Below are positions 29,085 through 40,835 of a stretch of DNA of 64,000 nt, piece by piece; position 1 is the stretch's first letter; each line of letters begins with the position of its first letter. This stretch comes from Neoarius graeffei (lineage: Eukaryota > Chordata > Actinopteri > Siluriformes > Ariidae): the NCBI RefSeq assembly GCF_027579695.1, contig NC_083577.1:62865741-62929740 (forward strand). Direction: 5' to 3'. A program made the translations under genes and the position numbers. The notes under the pieces were generated by a model that searched no databases, had not been told where the DNA came from, and was given only the letters and a program-made list of their open reading frames with translations.

Positions 29085-30956
29085 TTGTACTTTGTCCCAA
29101 CTTTTTTGGATTCAGGATTGTAGTCTGTTAAATCGTAAATTTGTCAGTTTGATCATTCTTGTCACTGTGAGTGTAACCCCTGGACTACTTGACATTAGTT
29201 GATTAGAGTGATATTTGCAGGAAATGAACACGTCCAATTTCATTTCTGTTCGCATTGGTGTTTGGTGTTTTAACATATACTTACTGAAGAGGGTCTTAAT
29301 TTACATTCCCAACTCAAAACATCCTCAAAACATTGAAAGTTTTCAAGGAATACGAGGGATATTATTATTGGGTAGGTTTTTCGAATTGGGCTATGAACCA
29401 GAGTTAGGATGTTATGCTGGTATTTAGACATCTTCTCAAATATTTGGGGATTGACAATTTGAAATGTTTGAAAACTCACAAGGACTCGTGCATTACCGAA
29501 TTAAAAAAAATGTAAATGTGGCAGACAATTTTACAATTGCTAAGAATTATTACCAGTTGCTAGGACGTTAATTAAGAGATTAATATTAAAACACCCAAAC
29601 ATTAATCACACCTAATAAAACATAAATAAATTATCGCTACCGCTTGGGCTTCAAATGAACCATGTCGGGCTTCAAATCATTCAGGCCGAGCCTCAAATAA
29701 CTATAACGCCCACAAAAAGCATATTATTGTTATATTAATGATTTCAACAGCCAATTTAGCCATGTGTGTTAATTTCTGTTACCAGAATTCTTATCCCCAA
29801 ATATATGAACTATACACCAATATAGAATCAGCACTCATCAAAATTTAAATGTATGCATTCTTTTGCTCTGTATGCATTCTTTTGAGGAAATATGTTTGAT
29901 TATTCAAGTATGTGATTAATATAAAAAAAAATCAAACATTATTATGATTTCACAATAACTGGCCCATCAATAAGCATGATAAGCACAAATATATCTTACA
30001 GGCTGCGTGAAGTAGACGCGGTTACCCAGACCACAAGCCCTAACTTAAGCACAATAATGGATGTGGCATGGGCGATAATTCGCGTATTTGTACGTTTGAC
30101 AACATTTTATAAGCGTCTATTCCAGTTAAACATCAATAAAATTTATTAATTCTATCTTATTGCAAAACGTTATACAAACCAATGTCACAGTGAGTATTGT
30201 TTTGGCTGGGAACGACCTGGAAGTGGAGGACTGATCACAGCGCCATCTGCTGAATACAGCTAAAATGTAACATAGCAGACCATTCCCATTGGTGGCTCTA
30301 AATTGACCGTAGGTGTGAATGTGAGTGTGAATGGTTGTTTGTCTCTGTGTCAGCCCTCCGATGACCTGGAGACTTGTCCAGGGTGTACCCTGCCTCTCGC
30401 CCATAGTCAGCTGGGATAGGCTCCAGCTCGCCTGCGACCCTGTAGAACAGGATAAGCGGCTACAGATAATGGATGGATGGATGGATGGATGTCCTTTGGA
30501 GTCAGATTTTCTAGACTCATTGATATAAGTGCTACTACAACCTTATACTCTACTCACACTGAAAAAATGTATTTATCGCTATTATGCTGTAATGATGGGG
30601 CGGCACAATGGTGCAGCGGTTAGCACTGTCGCCTCACAGCAAGGAGGTTCTGGGTTTGAGCCCAGTGATTGACAAGGGCCTTTCTGTATGGAGTTTGCAT
30701 GTTCTCGCCGTGTCTGCATGGTTTTCCTCCGGGTGCTCCGGTTTCCCCCACAGTCCAAAGACATGCAGGTTAAGTTAACTGGCTGCTCTAAATTGACCGT
30801 AGGTGTGAATGTGAGTGTGAATGGTTGTTTGTCTCTGTGTGTCAGCCCTGCGGTAACATGGTGACTTGTCCAGGGTGTACCCCACCTCTCGCCCATAGTC
30901 AGCTGGGATAGGCTCCAAATCGACTGCAACCCTGTAGAACAGGATAAGCGGCTAAA

Positions 30957-31011
30957 GATGATGGATGGATGGATGGATGGATGGATGGATGGATGGATGG
31001 ATGGATGGATG
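30957..31011. repeat. (GATG)n expansion of a SINE tail
   Basis: About 13 GATG units at the end of array monomer 7. Other monomers have 1-4 units. Confidence 0.95.
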
Positions 31012-31927
31012 TCCTTTGGAGTCAGATTTTCTAGGCACATTGTTATAAGTGCTACTACAACCTTACATTCTACTCACACTGAAAAAATGTATTTATCGCT
31101 ATTATACTGTAATGAAGGGGCGGCACAATGGTGCAGTGGTTAGCACTGTCACCTCACAGCAAGAAGGTTCCGGGTGCGAGCCCAGTGACTGACGAGGGTC
31201 TTTCTGTGTGGAGTTTGCATGTTCTTGCCATGTCTGCATGGGTTTTCTCCAGGTGTCCTGGTTTCCTCCACAGTCCAGAGACATGCAGGTTAGGTTAATT
31301 GATGGCTCTAAATTGACCGTGAGTGTGAATGGTTGTTTGTCTCTGTGTCAGCCCTGCGATAACCTGGTGACTTGTCCAGGGTGTACCCCGCCTCTCACCC
31401 ATAGTCAGCTGGGATAGGCTCCAGCTTGCCTGTGACCCTGTAGAACAGGATAAGCAGCTACAGATAATGAATGGATGCTGCAATGAGGGGGCGGCGCAAT
31501 GGTGCAGTGGTTAGCACTGTCGCCTCACAGCAAGAAGGTTCTGGGTTAGAGCCCAGTGGCTGACGAGGGCCTTTCTGTGTGGAGTTTGCATGTTCTCCCC
31601 GTGTCCGCATGGGTTTCCTCCGGGTGCTCTGGTTTCCCCTACAGTCCAAAGACATGCAGGTTAGGTTAACTGGTGGCTCAAAATTGACCGTAGGTGTGAA
31701 TGTGAGTGTGAATGGTTGTTTGTCTCTGTGTCAGCCCTGTGATGACCTGGAGACTTGTCCAGGGTGTACCCCACCTCTCGCCCATAGTCAGCTGGGATAG
31801 GCTCCAAATCGACTGCAACCCTGTAGAACAGGATAAAGCAGCTACAGATAATGGATGGATGTCCTTTGGAGTGAGATTTTCTAGACTCATTGATATAAGT
31901 GCTACTTCTACCTTATACTCTACTCAC

Positions 31928-33287
31928 ATGATTTTGAGTTTGAAAAGATTTTGCTAGCATGTCAGATGGAGCTTCACTGACTAGCTAGCTTAATATTCAA
32001 CCTCCATGATTCCACAGGCAGATTCATAAGTGCATGAATACATACACTTGTGCACTTGCGCACACACACACACACACACACACGCGTGAGATGGGCAGTA
32101 TTGTACTAGTCAGTCACAACAAATTGTTGGAATGTTTTGTTTTGATTTCAGATGATGGTCTAGCATTTTTTTCGTCTTGCTGAAAGCAGTGCTGCTGTTG
32201 GCCAGTTATTAAGCTCGAGGTGTGGCCCTGGGTTTTAATCAGGTTGGATTGTCATTTTTATTTTCTGAGCAAGCTGCATTTACAGTTATTCCACTGTCTT
32301 CCTGATTAACATACACATACATGTGTGCACACACTACCAGAGCTGGGTCAGAATAAACCATGATGCTTTGTAGGGGTGGGGACGAGTGTTACAATTAAAA
32401 AAAAAAGACAATGGTTCTTTTTCAGTTCAGTTGTGTTTCATTTTATAACATTCTACCAGGTGTTTATTCTACAGGTTCTACAAGTGAGTCAGTAAACCCA
32501 GTCGGTTGCTTCAGAGGCATTAAGTTTTGTAAGCGTTGTGGCAATAATACAACAATGTGTTGACAGAAAATGTACTTTTAATACTTAAGTATTTTTAAGT
32601 AAAAATTTGACTGTACAACTTTCACTTCTATTGGAGTAACATTTGACCAGTGGGATCTGGACTTTGACTTAAGTAATGAAGTTGGGTACTTTGTCCACCT
32701 CTGCCGGTTTCCCCCACAATCCAAAGACATGCAGTTAGGCTCACTGGCTACTCTAAACTGTCTCTTGATCAAACTTAGAGAGGGATGGGCCCCACCAAGT
32801 TTAAATGCCCTAGACACACCAATGATGGACTGTTAAAATGTCATCAGTGGTGCCCCTATGGCCCTTGCCGGCTATGGGACGAAGAAGAAGACGATGTCAT
32901 GTGGGAATGGGGGGCAAAATGGTAACGTTAATCTATCCCCTGGTGACCTAGTAATATTAATGATAATCTATTGTCACAGCTCCAGTGGGAATTGGAACTT
33001 CCATGACGTCGCTGGCAGGGACATAAATGATGATACAGTGATATTGTGACGGAAATACTGACGCTTACATAACCCGAATATTCATACTGCCTCAGTGTAA
33101 AGCATCCAGCAGAAACTTCAAAACAACAAGGAAAGAAGACATCAGTAGATATGGCTGGAAATTTAAATGAATTGTACGTTATATCCGGTCTCGCATACTT
33201 TACACATCTCATGGAGGTTCACGCTCCATAGTATGCCGTTAAATAATCAGGTGGAAATACACAACACCCTTGATTTTACCGTTATAT

Positions 33288-33289
<2 letters not shown>
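31928..33289. other. intergenic, mostly unrecognised
   Basis: Contains (CA)n at 32063-32084 and an old SINE-1 fragment at 32702-32760 (GGTTTCCCCCACAATCCAAA). A GAAGAAGAAG tail near 32880 may end another SINE. No gene. Confidence 0.45.

Positions 33290-33347
<58 letters not shown>
33290..33347. repeat. (TG)n microsatellite, 29 units
   Basis: Perfect TG run directly abutting repeat X copy B. Confidence 0.97.
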
Positions 33348-33349
<2 letters not shown>

Positions 33350-33601
33350 ACATGAGTGTTTTACTGGGAAATACACCACTCATATTTTTCATACAAACTA
33401 CATCCGGGACATTGAGTAACATATTTTCCAATATCCTCACTTGTGAGGAAATCAATGAATTGTTTTCATAAATTTTGTTACTTTTTGTTTGTGAATGTGT
33501 CTGTATAATAAAAAGAACATCACACATTAGCTTGAAGATATGAAGTTTATCTTCTCATTTTGAAAAACTCAAATTTTTCATATGAAATACATCGCAGATC
33601 T

Positions 33602-33985
33602 CATCTCATCTCATCTCATCTCATTATCTCTAGCCGCTTTATCCTTCTACAGGGTCGCAGGCAAGCTGGAGCCTATCCCAGCTGACTATGGGCGAAAGGC
33701 GGGGTACACCCTGGACAAGTCGCCAGGTCATCACAGGGCTGACACATAGACACAGACAACCATTCACACTCACATTCACACCTACGGTCAATTTAGAGTC
33801 ACCAGTTAACCTAACCTGCATGTCTTTGGACTGTGGGGGAAACCGGAGCACCCGGAGGAAACCCACGCGGACACAGGGAGAACATGCAGACTCCGCACAG
33901 AAAGGCCCTCGCCGGCCACGGGGCTCGAACCCGGACCTTCTTGCTGTGAGGCGACAGCGCTAACCACTACACCACCGTGCCGCCC
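33602..33985 (-). mobile_element. SINE-1, (GATGA)n-tail type
   Basis: 13-bp target duplication ACATCGCAGATCT (33589-33601 and 33986-33998) within repeat X. Confidence 0.95.
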
Positions 33986-34179
33986 ACATCGCAGATCTGA
34001 GTGAAATATTTCCTGACACTTCACTCCGATGACGTCACTCCCAGTGTTTTCCTGCTGACTGAACCCGTGTTGTCAAAATGGAGAATCTGTTCAAAATTAA
34101 AATTATTTTGATTAATTTGCATATTTTTTTGTGGATGTGTCTATATAATAAAAAGAACATTTCATGGTGGTGCAAAGAT

Positions 34180-34537
34180 CCATCCATCCATTATCTGTAA
34201 CCACTTATCCTGTGCAGGATCGCAGGCAAGTTGGAGCCTATCCCAGCTGACTATGGGCGAGAGGCGGGGTACACCCTGGACAAGTTGTGAGGTCATCGCA
34301 GGGCTGACACATAGAGACAAACAACCATTCACACTCACATTCAATTTAGAGCCACCAGTTAGCCTAACCTGCATGTCTTTGGACTGTTGGGGAAACCGGA
34401 GCACCCGGAGGAAACCCATGCAGACACAGGGAGAACATGTAAACTCCACACAGAAAGACCCTCACTGGTCGCTGGGTTCGAACCCTGAACCTTCTTGCTG
34501 TGAGGCAACAGTGCTAACCACTACACCACCATGAGCA
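34180..34537 (-). mobile_element. SINE-1, (ATGG)n-tail type
   Basis: 12-bp target duplication TGGTGCAAAGAT (34168-34179 and 34538-34549) within repeat X. Confidence 0.93.
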
Positions 34538-34660
34538 TGGTGCAAAGATAAGAAGTTTATCTTCTCATGTTGAAAAATATTTCACTCATTCGCTTCACTC
34601 ACTTGTGATGTATACATTCACTGCTTGAAGATAAACGTCATACCTTTGTGCCACTGTATA

Positions 34661-36231
34661 ATATCCTCATATATATAAAAGACTATTAGAGTCTAATAAC
34701 TTATTAGAGTGGAGCGATGTCAACTTTTCTTCATTGTCAATAAGAACACTGTAGGACAAACTATTACACACATTTAAGGCAGCTGCATTCTTGATATCTC
34801 ATGTTTTTTGTTACACAACCTAAATTGAATCGAACCTCCACCATCCCAGTGCCTGCCTATCCCAAGGTAGTCTAGTAGAGGTGAAAGCAGTGTATATGGA
34901 GATGAAAGGAAAGGGAACAATTAGTGAGGAGAAAATTAAATTAATAAACATTTTAACATTATAGAAATTGAATTTCTCATTAGTAGGTGGAAATGAATGA
35001 TGTTACTTTATCAAATGCAGCCCTCTATCCCTCCACTGTCCTGGCTCCAGAATCACATATGTGAGCCACTGAGAGTTCCATTAAGATAACACACATTTTT
35101 TTTTCCAATTGTTTGGTGTTTTTTTGTTGGTTATGGTGTCTCATCGCATATCTTGCAAATTATTTGACAAATTCATTTTGGCATCATTCTACTTTTTTGT
35201 TGGATGTGTTTTATGTAAGTTCATATGTAAAAATGAACAAAAATTTAAATGACAAAAAAAAGGTAACATACATTAAAACAAGGGCCCACATACGCCTACA
35301 CATTCTGTGTATGGGGGGGGTTTCCAACAATTGATTAATAATTTTTTTTGCAGGCATGAAAGCAAAAAAAAAAAGTAGATTTCTCTGCCAGGGTAACAGA
35401 AAAATATTTGAAAAATTCTTTAGAAAAAAAAATCAAATCTGGTGTTAACGTATAATATTCTTTCCCAGCATGGATGCAACGTCACTAGTAAGCTGTCTCT
35501 AGAATATAAAAGTGTTAGGCCATCCCAAAAAATGTAAGAAGGTCCTTGACACACCTTGAGCACACAGATTGCAGTTGGGAAATGGAAACATTTGTGGAAT
35601 GTGGAAGCTCATACGGAAACATTTTGATGCTGTTAAATAAAGTTTAGCAGCTTCAAATGAATCATCTGGATGAAAATGAACATTTTAAAGTGTTTCAAGT
35701 CTGTAATGACAGACTGGGTTTATGACGTATTTCCTACAAATACCAGACATTCATTTGTTTGTTCATTCCTTTTGAATAACTGCTTTATCTTGGTCAGGAC
35801 TGCGATGGATCTAGAGTCTACTCAAGGAACACTGAACACAAAGTAGAAATATTTGCCATGATAGGCGACAGTCTCTTGGGCATTAAAAACCATTAACATT
35901 AAACTGTAAAGATACCGTATATTTAGGCATGCAGACACTGTGGTACAGGATGTCAAGAGTCTAGGAGTCATTTTTACAGTGATGTCAGCTTTAAGCTTAC
36001 TATCATAATACCTCTAAAATCCTTGACATTTTCTCTCTCATGGCAAAATACCACATGCTTGGATACATGCATACACATTCTGTATTCACTGAGTGTTTCA
36101 GTGTTGCTGTTTTAAGAATAACTAAATAATGAGGTATTTCTTGAAATGGTAATAAACAAAGCATTGTGGTATGAAAAGAGTCTTTTTGCTCTTTAGTTTG
36201 TATTTTATCTATCTCAGCAGGTTTTGATTCC
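34661..36231. other. intergenic, nothing but an old SINE fragment at 35751-35850
   Basis: 35751-35850 resembles 6427-6545 (GCTTTATCTTGGTCAGGACT). Elsewhere AT-rich with A and G runs, no gene. Confidence 0.45.
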
Positions 36232-36595
36232 ATTCATTATCCGTAACCACTTATCCTGGGCAGGGTCACGAGCAAGCTGGAGCCTATCCCAGCTGACTAT
36301 AGGCGAGAGGCGGGGTACACCCTGGACAAGTCGCCAGGTTATCGCAGGGCTGACACATAGAGACAAACAACCATTCACACTCACATTCACACCTACAGTC
36401 AATTTAGAGCCACCAATTAGCCTAACCTGCATGTCTTTGGGGGAAACCAGAGCATCCAGAGGAAACCCTCACGGACATGGGAAGAACATGCAAACTCCAC
36501 ACAGAAAGGCCCCCATCGGCCACTGGGCTCGAACCCAGAACCTTCTTGCTGTGAGGCGACAGCGCTAACCACTACACCACCATGCTGCTCAGGAT
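36232..36595 (-). mobile_element. SINE-1, degraded
   Basis: Nearly full-length with small deletions. No clear target duplication. Confidence 0.88.
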
Positions 36596-37195
36596 TGGTT
36601 CCAGTTTCATTTAAACTCTTTTCTGAAAGCATGTACCCTGTAACTCATTGAAGCCTGTAAAAATATTTTGTTAAATATTTTACCTGGTGCTGTCACATCA
36701 AATAAGTCTGTATAGCATATAAAATTAATTAGATTACATTCTTAGTTCTGTCATCAGCTCTCACTACTAAGGCACAAGCTGAAGCCAAACTTTGTGATGG
36801 GCCATTGTGTGTGTAGATTGGTATATAGCCAGTCTGTGGTAATATTTTTTTAACACTGATCCCCAGCACGCACGCACGCACGCACGCACACACACACAGA
36901 GGCCTTAAATAACATGTTGACCAGGGCCAAGTTTCTTCCTTCCGACTTCAAACACTTATTTAAAAGAATTAGACACACATCAGCAGCTGCTGTGTGGCTG
37001 GCTCCTCGCTGCACACAGGATGTCATGTTACTGCGATGCCATAGTTGAGCAGGACAACACCAGTATGAATGCTGCTTTTGGAAGGATCAAAGAGAAGGGT
37101 AAGGTTACTTTGTGATCAAGCCAGAAACAGGACAAAGATGCTTTAAATCTCCAGTGAGAATGACTAACCAAACATATGAACCAGGATGTTTGATG
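36596..37195. other. intergenic; (ACGC)n(AC)n at 36867-36899
   Basis: Microsatellite only. No coding sequence. Confidence 0.5.
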
Positions 37196-37197
37196 TA

Positions 37198-37420
37198 CAG
37201 TACTGTGCAAACGTCTTAGGCATCCTATTTTTTCATACAAACTTTGTTATAGATTTCTATTTGATGACTTCTACATTATCAAGTCAGTACAAAAACATTT
37301 TAGAGTTACAAACGTTCATTTTCCAGCACAAAATTAAATGTTACAGAAAAAAATGTTTGTATCTGAGCAGCAAATTATGGTACATAAGAGACCACTTTTC
37401 AGATTAAAAAAGAAAACATA
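37198..37420 (+). mobile_element. Tc1-like arm, family T3
   Basis: Begins at a TA with CAGTACTGTGCAAACGTCTT, a TIR of a common fish Tc1-like family. Only one arm is seen. The inverse end occurs at 53029-53053. Confidence 0.65.
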
Positions 37421-37452
37421 ATGAAGGCTACTGGGTTTTGCTGCAAAATTAA

Positions 37453-38335
37453 GAAGTCAAGTCAAATTTGTTTGTATAGCGCTTTTAACAATAAACATTG
37501 TCACAAAGCAGCTTTACAGAATTTAAACGACTTAAAACATGAGCTAATTTTATCCCGAATCTATCCCCAATGAGCAAGCCTGTGGCGACGGTGGCAAAGA
37601 AAAACTCCCTCAGACGACATGGGGAAGAAACCTCAAGAGGAACCAGACTCAAAAGGGAACCCGTCCTCATTTGGGCAACAACAGACAACATGACTATAAC
37701 ATTAACAGTTTTAACATCAAGTCAGTGTCGTTGATGTTATAAACTCTTCATTGATGGAAACTTGAGTGCAAAACTGTTCATGACAACTGCAGTCCTAAAG
37801 CTAGCAAGTCAGCTGTAGTCCTCAGCCATAAAAGCGATACTGTAAGTGTCCAGAGCATCTTCCAAGTGCGACTTTCAACTGTCCTTACGGGGCCGTCCTC
37901 CACAGGAGCAATGTGATGAGACTCCAACCAGACACAGGGCACCAGGATGGATCAGGCAGGTCCGAGGAGCAGAAGAGGTCAGCATCTCGATCCCAGGACC
38001 GACATGTAACTCAGAGGGACTAGATTGGGGGGGGGGGGGGGGGAACACGGGTTGTTAGGTATGCCCAGTGTCACCTGAATAAGTAGGAACAGTATACATA
38101 TTGCACTGAGTACAAGCAGGGACTCCGGCAAAACTAATTATGACAGCATAACTAAAAGGGGAGAGCCAGAAGGTAACACAGGCATAAGGGAGCCCTGGGA
38201 CATAAAGCAGCAGCCACAATACCGTCAACAAACTCGAGTGAGCAAGTGAGTGGGGGACTGACAGCAAGTGTGACAGTCAAAGTGTCCAGAAGAACTGTGG
38301 CTGGTTCTGCAAGATGCTCAGTAAAACCTACAGCT
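37453..38335 (-). repeat. large interspersed repeat, class unknown
   Basis: Contains GCTTTTAACAATAAACATTG, CACAAAGCAGCTTTACAGAA and CCTCAGACGACATGGGGAAG, phrases common to many fish loci. The end related to 9240-9322 suggests a retroelement 3' tail, read on the minus strand. A 15-19 G run lies near 38028-38043. Confidence 0.5.
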
Positions 38336-38706
38336 CCATCCATCCATCCACCCATCATCTGTAGCCGCTTATCCTGTCCTACAGGGTCACGGGCAAGCTG
38401 GAGCCTATCCCAGCTGGCTATGGGTGAGAGTCGGGGTACACCCTGGACAAGTCGCCAGGTCATCACAGGGCTAACACATAGACACAAACAACCATTCACA
38501 CCTATGGTCAATTTAGAGCCACCAGTTAACCTAACCTGCATGTCTTTGGACTGTGGGGGAAACCGGAGCACCCGGAGGAAACCCAAGCAGACATGGGGAG
38601 AACATGCAAACTCCACACAGAAAGGCCCTCAACAGCTGCTGGGCTCGAACCCAGGACATTCTTGCTGTGAGGCGGCAGTGCTAACCACTACACCACCGTG
38701 CCACCC
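38336..38706 (-). mobile_element. SINE-1, (ATGG)n-tail type
   Basis: Full-length. First member of the local duplication set that ends near 40430. Confidence 0.92.
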
Positions 38707-39520
38707 CTATTATAATTATTATTATTATTCAGTTTGTTCAACTTCAGAATGCATACAAAAACTCTCTACTAGGGCGACCTACTGGACTATATCAAATTTA
38801 CAATCAAAAACATCAAAATCTAAAACTTAACCTACTATATTTACAATGCATCTTTGAAAAAGGCCAAATTGCATATAAAAAAAAAGCTTAAAAACAATAA
38901 CAACAAAATAATACAAACCATATTATCCATCCATCCATTATCTGTAGCCGCTTATCCTGTTCTACAGGGTCGCAGGCAAGCTGGAGCCTATCCCAGCTGA
39001 CTATGGGTGAGAGGCGGGGTACACCCTGGACAAGTCGCCAGGTCATCACAGGGTTGACACATAGACACAGACAACCATTCACACTCACATTCACACCTAC
39101 GGTCAATTTAGAGTCACCAGTTAACCTAACCTGCATGTCTTTGGACTGTGGGGGAAACCGGAGCACCCAGAGGAAACCCAAGCAGACATGGGGAGAACAT
39201 GCAAACTCCACACAGAAAGGCCCTCAACAGCTGCTGGGCTCGAACCCAGGACCTTCTTGCTGTGAGGCGGCAGTGCTAACCACTACACCACCGTGCCACC
39301 CCTATTATAATTATTATTATTATTCAGTTTGTTCAACTTCAGAATGCATACAAAAACTCTCTACTAGGGCGACCTACTGGACTATATCAAATTTACAATC
39401 AAAAACATCAAAATCTAAAACTTAACCTACTATATTTACAATGCATCTTTGAAAAAGGCCAAATTGCATATAAAAAAAAGCTTAAAAACAATAACAACAA
39501 AATAATACAAACCATATTAT
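38707..39520 (-). repeat. tandem duplication, 595-bp period (SINE-1 plus 220-bp spacer)
   Basis: The spacer 38707-38928 (CTATTATAATTATTATTATT... ending ACCATATTATCC) recurs almost unchanged at 39302-39520. Each is followed by a SINE-1 (38929-39301 and 39521-39869). Confidence 0.92.
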
Positions 39521-40430
39521 CCATCCATCCATTATCTGTAGCCGCTTATCCTGTTCTACAGGGTCGCAGGCAAGCTGGAGCCTATTCCAGCTGACTATGG
39601 GTGAGAGGCGGGGTACACCCTGGACAAGTTGCCAGGTCACCACAGGGCTGACACAGAGACAAACAACCATTCACACTCACATTCACACCTACGGTCAATT
39701 TAGAGCCACCAGTTAACCTAACCTGCATGTCTTTGAATTGTGAGGGAAACCGGAGCACCCAGAGGAAACCCACGCGGACATGGCGAGAACATGCAGACTC
39801 CACACAGAAAGGCCCTCGTCAGTCACCGGACTTGAACCCAGAACCTTCTTGCTGTGAGGCAGCAGTGCTTTTTTTTATTGATTGATTGATTGATTTCGCA
39901 ATAGAAACATATACATAACATGTGAACATCTCATCTCATCTCATCTCATTATCTCTAGCCGCTTTATCCTTCTACAGGGTCGCAGGCAAGCTGGAGCCTA
40001 TCCCAACTGACTACGGGCGAAAGGCGGGGTACACCCTGGACAAGTCGCCAGGTCATCACAGGGCTGACACACAGACACAGACAACCATTCACACTCACAT
40101 TCACACCTACGGTCAATTTAGAGTCACCAGTTAACCTAACCTGCATGTCTTTGAATTGTGAGGGAAACCGGAGCACCCAGAGGAAACCCACGCGGACACG
40201 ACGAGAACATGCAGACTCCACACAGAAAGGCCCTCGTCAGTCACTGGACTTGAACCCAGAACCTTCTTGCTGTGAGGCAGCAGTGCTTTTTTTTTTATTG
40301 ATTGATTGATTTCGCAATAGAAACATATACATAACATGTGAACATATAATATAAATATAAATATTGCGGAGGATAACACAAAAAGTAAAAATACTTATTT
40401 CCATTGTGGTGCTAACCACTACACCACCCA
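39521..40430 (-). repeat. second local duplication with recombinant SINE-1 and retroposed insert
   Basis: Two SINE-1 copies (39521-39869, ATGG tail; 39930-40286, GATGA tail) share the rare variant TTTGAATTGTGAGGGAAAC and both run into ATTGATTGATTTCGCAATAG... at the same point. The second insert ends at 40407, after which SINE sequence resumes as GGTGCTAACCACTACACCAC, with GTGCT duplicated. The insert on the minus strand ends in AATAAA and an A run. Confidence 0.8.
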
Positions 40431-40464
40431 AAACCATATTATTATTATTATTATTATTATATTA

Positions 40465-40504
40465 ATTAACAGACATAATAATTATTATTATTATGTCTGT
40501 TAAT
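40465..40504. repeat. perfect 18-bp inverted repeat, 4-nt loop
   Basis: ATTAACAGACATAATAAT and ATTATTATGTCTGTTAAT. A third partial copy of the right arm (ATAATTATGTCTGTTT) follows at 40507. Confidence 0.92.
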
Positions 40505-40639
40505 ATAATAATTATGTCTGTTTATGAACTGCACTGTAGTTACTGAGAAGTGCAGTAGTTTCTTAGGCTTTTTTTTATTTCTTTTATGTAACTTCCTATC
40601 TGCCTCCAGAGCCTGTTCTGCATTCTTCCCTTCATTCCG

Positions 40640-40835
40640 CTCCAGCCATACTCCGTGACGTGTCGCAATGCTGCCTGGAGAGACTCAGCACACACACACG
40701 CACTGAAACACTCTTCCTGCACCGCAAGGGCATAGAGCGCATCCTAATTTCACTCTGCTATTGATCACAAGGGCGAGATCTTCCAACACTAGTCCTGTCG
40801 CAGACTGAATCAGCTGCTGGTGGATGAGCTGAACG
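40640..40835 (+). other. gpr1: probable 5' non-coding exon 1 of gpr1
   Basis: Moderately GC-rich stretch ending in a consensus donor CG|GTAAGT (40836). It lies upstream of, and on the same strand as, the GPCR. The left border and start site are not visible; 40640 is a guess. Confidence 0.4.

Larger units (their letters stand above)
27230..29120 (+). mobile_element. Tc1-like transposon, family T2, nearly intact
   Basis: TA-flanked (27228-27229 and 29121-29122), starting CAACCCCGATTCCAAAAAAG, with an inner repeat CAAAAAAGTTGGGACAGGAG near 27424. It carries a full-length transposase gene and a SINE-1 in its right arm, where roughly 100 bp of the arm seem to be missing. Confidence 0.93.
27014..30285. 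mobile_element. TIR DNA transposon splitting a SINE monomer
   Basis: Splits SINE monomer 6 (left part ends ...GGTTAGGTTAAT, right part resumes ATTGGTGGCTC). Ends GGGAAGGGTCCACTATG and GGGAATGGTCTGCTATG (inverse), with further matching CAACAGGTGGCGC and CAGCAGATGGCGC about 33 bp in. Apparent 2-bp AT duplication. Apart from the nested Tc1 it is about 1.4 kb with no transposase. GGG ends plus AT duplication recall ISL2EU, but this is inference. Confidence 0.75.
24921..31927 (+). repeat. tandem array of nine SINE-1-bearing units
   Basis: SINE-1 monomers, all plus-strand, start near 24963, 25311, 25663, 26008, 26360, 26828 (split; resumes 30286), 30597, 31117 and 31484. Monomers 1-4 follow at about 350-bp spacing with linker GATGCTGTAATGATGGGGCGG. 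Later ones are joined by about 105 bp made of the right flank (TCCTTTGGAGTCAGATTTTC...) fused to the left flank (ACTGAAAAAATGTATTTATC...). One flank of each lies once outside the array, at 24921 and 31861-31927. The copies therefore arose by tandem duplication of one locus, not by repeated SINE insertion. Confidence 0.9.
33350..34660 (+). mobile_element. hairpin repeat family X, copy B, with two nested SINEs
   Basis: Collinear with copy A at 1697-2167 and longer on the right (CACTCATTCGCTTCACTCAC, then GAAGATAAACG). The terminal stem reads ATGAGTG...CACTCAT, against ACAAGTG...CACTTGT in copy A. Interrupted by SINEs at 33602 and 34180. Confidence 0.75.

Noticed and set aside
24921-31927. CRISPR-like appearance (regular repeats with spacers)
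   Set aside because: Units are 350-470 bp SINEs with near-identical linkers in a vertebrate genome. There are no short repeats with unique spacers and no cas genes.
36003-36233. 76-codon minus-strand frame
   Set aside because: No motif. Its start is adjacent to a SINE boundary.
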